IMG/VR virus record: IMGVR_UViG_3300037487_001944
Coordinates: 1 to 31,017 of that record
Length of the DNA stretch: 31,017 nt
Strand: one strand, 5' to 3'
Origin: a virus
Positions within the stretch are counted from its first letter, which is position 1, and every line of letters begins with the position of its first letter. Under the pieces are notes generated by a model, which did not search any database, was not told where the DNA came from, and saw only the letters and a list, made by a program, of their open reading frames with translations. The position numbers were made by a program, and so were the translations under genes. Positions 29,628 through 31,017 of the stretch are shown in pieces.

Positions 29628-30335
29628 TCTTCGTGTGGCCGCGTGACGCTGTATCTCGGGGACTGTAGGGACATGGAAATCACCAGTGATGCGGTCATAA
29701 GTGACCCGCCGTATGGTATGGAGTGGGAAGGCAATCAGCGATTCAGCGGAGGGAAAACCCGCAGGGGCAAAGGCACGAAACACGGGATGATCGCCCATGA
29801 CGATGAGCCGTTCGACCCTGCGCGGTGGGTAGCTCTGACAATCCCGGTGGTCTTGTGGGGGGCGAATCACTTCTGGCATCGGCTGCAGCCCGGCGCGGCG
29901 CTCATCTGGCAAAAGCGGAACGATCACGCCCTCGGGACATTCTTGAGCGACGCGGAGGTGGCGTATCTGAATCGCGGATGCGGAGTCTATGCCTACACGA
30001 AAACCTTCGCTGGCTCCAGTCGCGCCGTGGATGGTGGAGTCGATCCATACGAGGGGAGTCTCCACCCGAACCAGAAACCCGTTTCGCTCATGGCGTGGTG
30101 CATGGACAAAGCCAAGGTGCCAGCCGGTGCCGTGGTGCTCGATCCCTACATGGGAAGCGGGACAACTGGAATCGCCTGCATCCGCACCGGACGCCGCTTC
30201 GTGGGAATCGAGAAAGATCCCGCGCACTACGCCACGGCGCTCGCACGAATCACCAACGAACTCGCCCAGGGGGATCTATTCCTTGGGCATAACGCTTCGG
30301 GTGATGCGCGGCGTCCCGACGCTCCGCTTGCCTGA
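29556..30335 (+). CDS. Site-specific DNA methyltransferase (beta-class, N6-A or N4-C)
   Basis: 259 residues from ATG at 29556; GTG at 29643, just after the cassette boundary, is an alternative start (230 residues). Motif IV 'ISDPPYGMEW' (DPPY at 50-53) comes before motif I 'VVLDPYMGSGTTGIACIRTG' (196-205 in part) and 'FVGIEKDP', the beta-class order. Also 'HPNQKPVSLMAWCM'. The recognition sequence is unknown and no restriction gene is visible, so it looks like an orphan methylase that could protect the element. It lies between two attC-like sites, with its stop inside the second. Confidence 0.8.
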   Translation: MHADPTAPISATTFPALHAGHCYASSCGRVTLYLGDCRDMEITSDAVISDPPYGMEWEGNQRFSGGKTRRGKGTKHGMIAHDDEPFDPARWVALTIPVVLWGANHFWHRLQPGAALIWQKRNDHALGTFLSDAEVAYLNRGCGVYAYTKTFAGSSRAVDGGVDPYEGSLHPNQKPVSLMAWCMDKAKVPAGAVVLDPYMGSGTTGIACIRTGRRFVGIEKDPAHYATALARITNELAQGDLFLGHNASGDARRPDAPLA

Positions 30336-30373
30336 CCACCTTCCCGCCGTCGCATCCACCCGATTGTTATGCC
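30286..30373 (+). repeat. attC-like site 3
   Basis: Boxes GGCATAAC (30286-30293) and GTTATGCC (30366-30373) are perfect complements. Inner arms: 30297-30303 with 30357-30363, 30304-30308 with 30351-30355, and 30309-30313 with 30345-30349, all paired. Unpaired right-arm bases are C 30356 and T 30350, in the same order and spacing as in site 2. Spacers are 3 and 2 bases; the loop is 31 bases. Confidence 0.8.
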
Positions 30374-30407
30374 TCTTTGAATCCCCGACAATACCAAGAC
30401 CACCATT

Positions 30408-30881
30408 ATGATAACGCAAGAATCCGCCGCTGCCATCTGGACCGCATACCGTGAAATCGCCACTGCCGAAAAGCTGTTGGCCGACATGGAATCGGAAATG
30501 AAATGGGAACATGACAAGACCGCGCCCGTGCTGAAAGACGCATTCGGGCGTAAACGAAACCTCCAACTCGGGATTCCGAGCGGAGAGAATAGCCACCGGC
30601 TGTTTGACGTGCCGCCGAAACTGGCAGGCTCGGTGATCCGTGCCCACATTGCGCAGAAGCGGGCAGAGCTTGCCGAAGCCAATGAACAGGCAAGAATTGA
30701 CCTCATGGGCGATGGAAGCGCCGCACAGCGGATTGAGTCCCCTGAAACAAACGTGAAAGAAGCAACTGCCGCTGCCGAAGAATGGTGCGAAGTCCGTGAC
30801 GCGGAAAGCCGTAACCGCGCGATCTATTGCTATACAGCCGGATACATCGCGGCACTTTCTCGGCATAACAAGTTGTTATAG
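30408..30881 (+). CDS. Helical cassette protein of unknown function
   Basis: 157 residues, mainly charged helix ('AYREIATAEKLLADMESEMKWEHDKTAPVLKDAFGRKRNLQLGIP', 'IRAHIAQKRAELAEANEQARIDLMG'). It starts 35 bases after the preceding attC-like box and its stop lies just past a GGCATAAC half-site, as is typical for cassette genes. Base composition is less GC-rich than the phage genes. No domain recognised. Confidence 0.65.
   Translation: MITQESAAAIWTAYREIATAEKLLADMESEMKWEHDKTAPVLKDAFGRKRNLQLGIPSGENSHRLFDVPPKLAGSVIRAHIAQKRAELAEANEQARIDLMGDGSAAQRIESPETNVKEATAAAEEWCEVRDAESRNRAIYCYTAGYIAALSRHNKLL
30862..30880 (+). repeat. Left half of a fourth attC-like site
   Basis: GGCATAAC (30862-30869) equals the left box of site 3 and is the complement of this cassette's 5' end (GTTATGCC, 30366). 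The following bases repeat TTGTTATA, so a short local hairpin is also possible. No matching right box occurs before the window ends, so the site is incomplete here. Confidence 0.45.
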
Positions 30882-30886
30882 GAACC

Positions 30887-31017
30887 ATGGCAAGATTCAA
30901 CCGGCAACGTAGCGAGCGGAAACGCCTCAGAATGAGTGCGTTAGGAAAGATTTCACAACGACGGCAGCGGGAACGGCGCGAGGTGGAAATCACCCAAGAA
31001 TTCCTGGCCAATCTGGC
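30887..31017 (+). CDS. Basic protein, running off the right edge
   Basis: ATG at 30887 opens a frame to the window end (43 codons): 'MARFNRQRSERKRLRMSALGKISQRRQRERREVEITQEFLANL', highly basic. It starts six bases after the preceding stop. Could be the next cassette gene. Function unknown. Confidence 0.4.
   Translation, partial: MARFNRQRSERKRLRMSALGKISQRRQRERREVEITQEFLANL

Noticed and set aside
30276-30866. A 196-residue minus-strand frame between attC-like boxes
   Set aside because: It would suit an inverted-cassette reading, but its sequence looks like antisense noise and the plus-strand frame is protein-like.
1-31017. tRNA or rRNA genes
   Set aside because: No cloverleaf with TTCRANY-type arm or rRNA-like stretch was recognised by eye; a covariance-model scan would settle it.

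Overview
The window is most of a Mu-like (replicatively transposing) prophage in a GC-rich bacterium, joined at its right side to what looks like an integron-type gene-cassette array. Nothing in it fixes the host. The dispersed 7-8 bp tandem repeats between genes and the near absence of Shine-Dalgarno sequences make me think of Verrucomicrobiota or Planctomycetota; that is an impression, not a demonstration.

Late arm (20.3 kb down to 0.1 kb, minus strand, one long operon with many 1-4 bp overlaps). Lysis comes first (holin-like protein, single-TM protein, amidase endolysin). Then come three small Mu gp25/26-type genes and DNA packaging (DUF3486 protein, large terminase). The head genes follow: DUF935 portal, Mu-I-type protease/scaffold, decoration protein, major capsid, connector (DUF1320-like), MuF-like and gpG-like proteins. 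The tail genes are a tail terminator, tube, tape measure, SGNH-hydrolase fibre and hub. A NodZ/fucosyltransferase-like enzyme and the start of another gene close the arm. There is no sheath gene, so the virion is probably a siphovirus, as in the D3112/B3 group.

Control region (20.3-22.2 kb). A gene for an excisionase/MerR-type HTH protein diverges from the late operon behind a structured leader. It ends in a good terminator facing a small minus-strand membrane-protein pair. Two divergent ribbon-helix-helix genes flank an AT-rich promoter with a 17 bp near-palindromic operator; this is the likely lysis/lysogeny switch.

Early arm (22.2-28.8 kb, plus strand): small accessory genes, a DUF3102-like protein, a winged-helix protein, two adjacent small proteins resembling sigma-70 region 4, then MuA-like transposase and MuB-like ATPase, then two unknown genes.

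Right end (28.9-31.0 kb): three attC-like folded sites (about 29.16-29.28, 29.54-29.63 and 30.29-30.37 kb) and one half-site (30.86 kb) bracket small ORFs, including a DNA methyltransferase. The R'' box of each complete cassette matches the 5' end of the same cassette, which is the signature of integron recombination. No integrase gene is in the window. Whether the cassettes are phage cargo or the phage inserted beside an array cannot be decided here.
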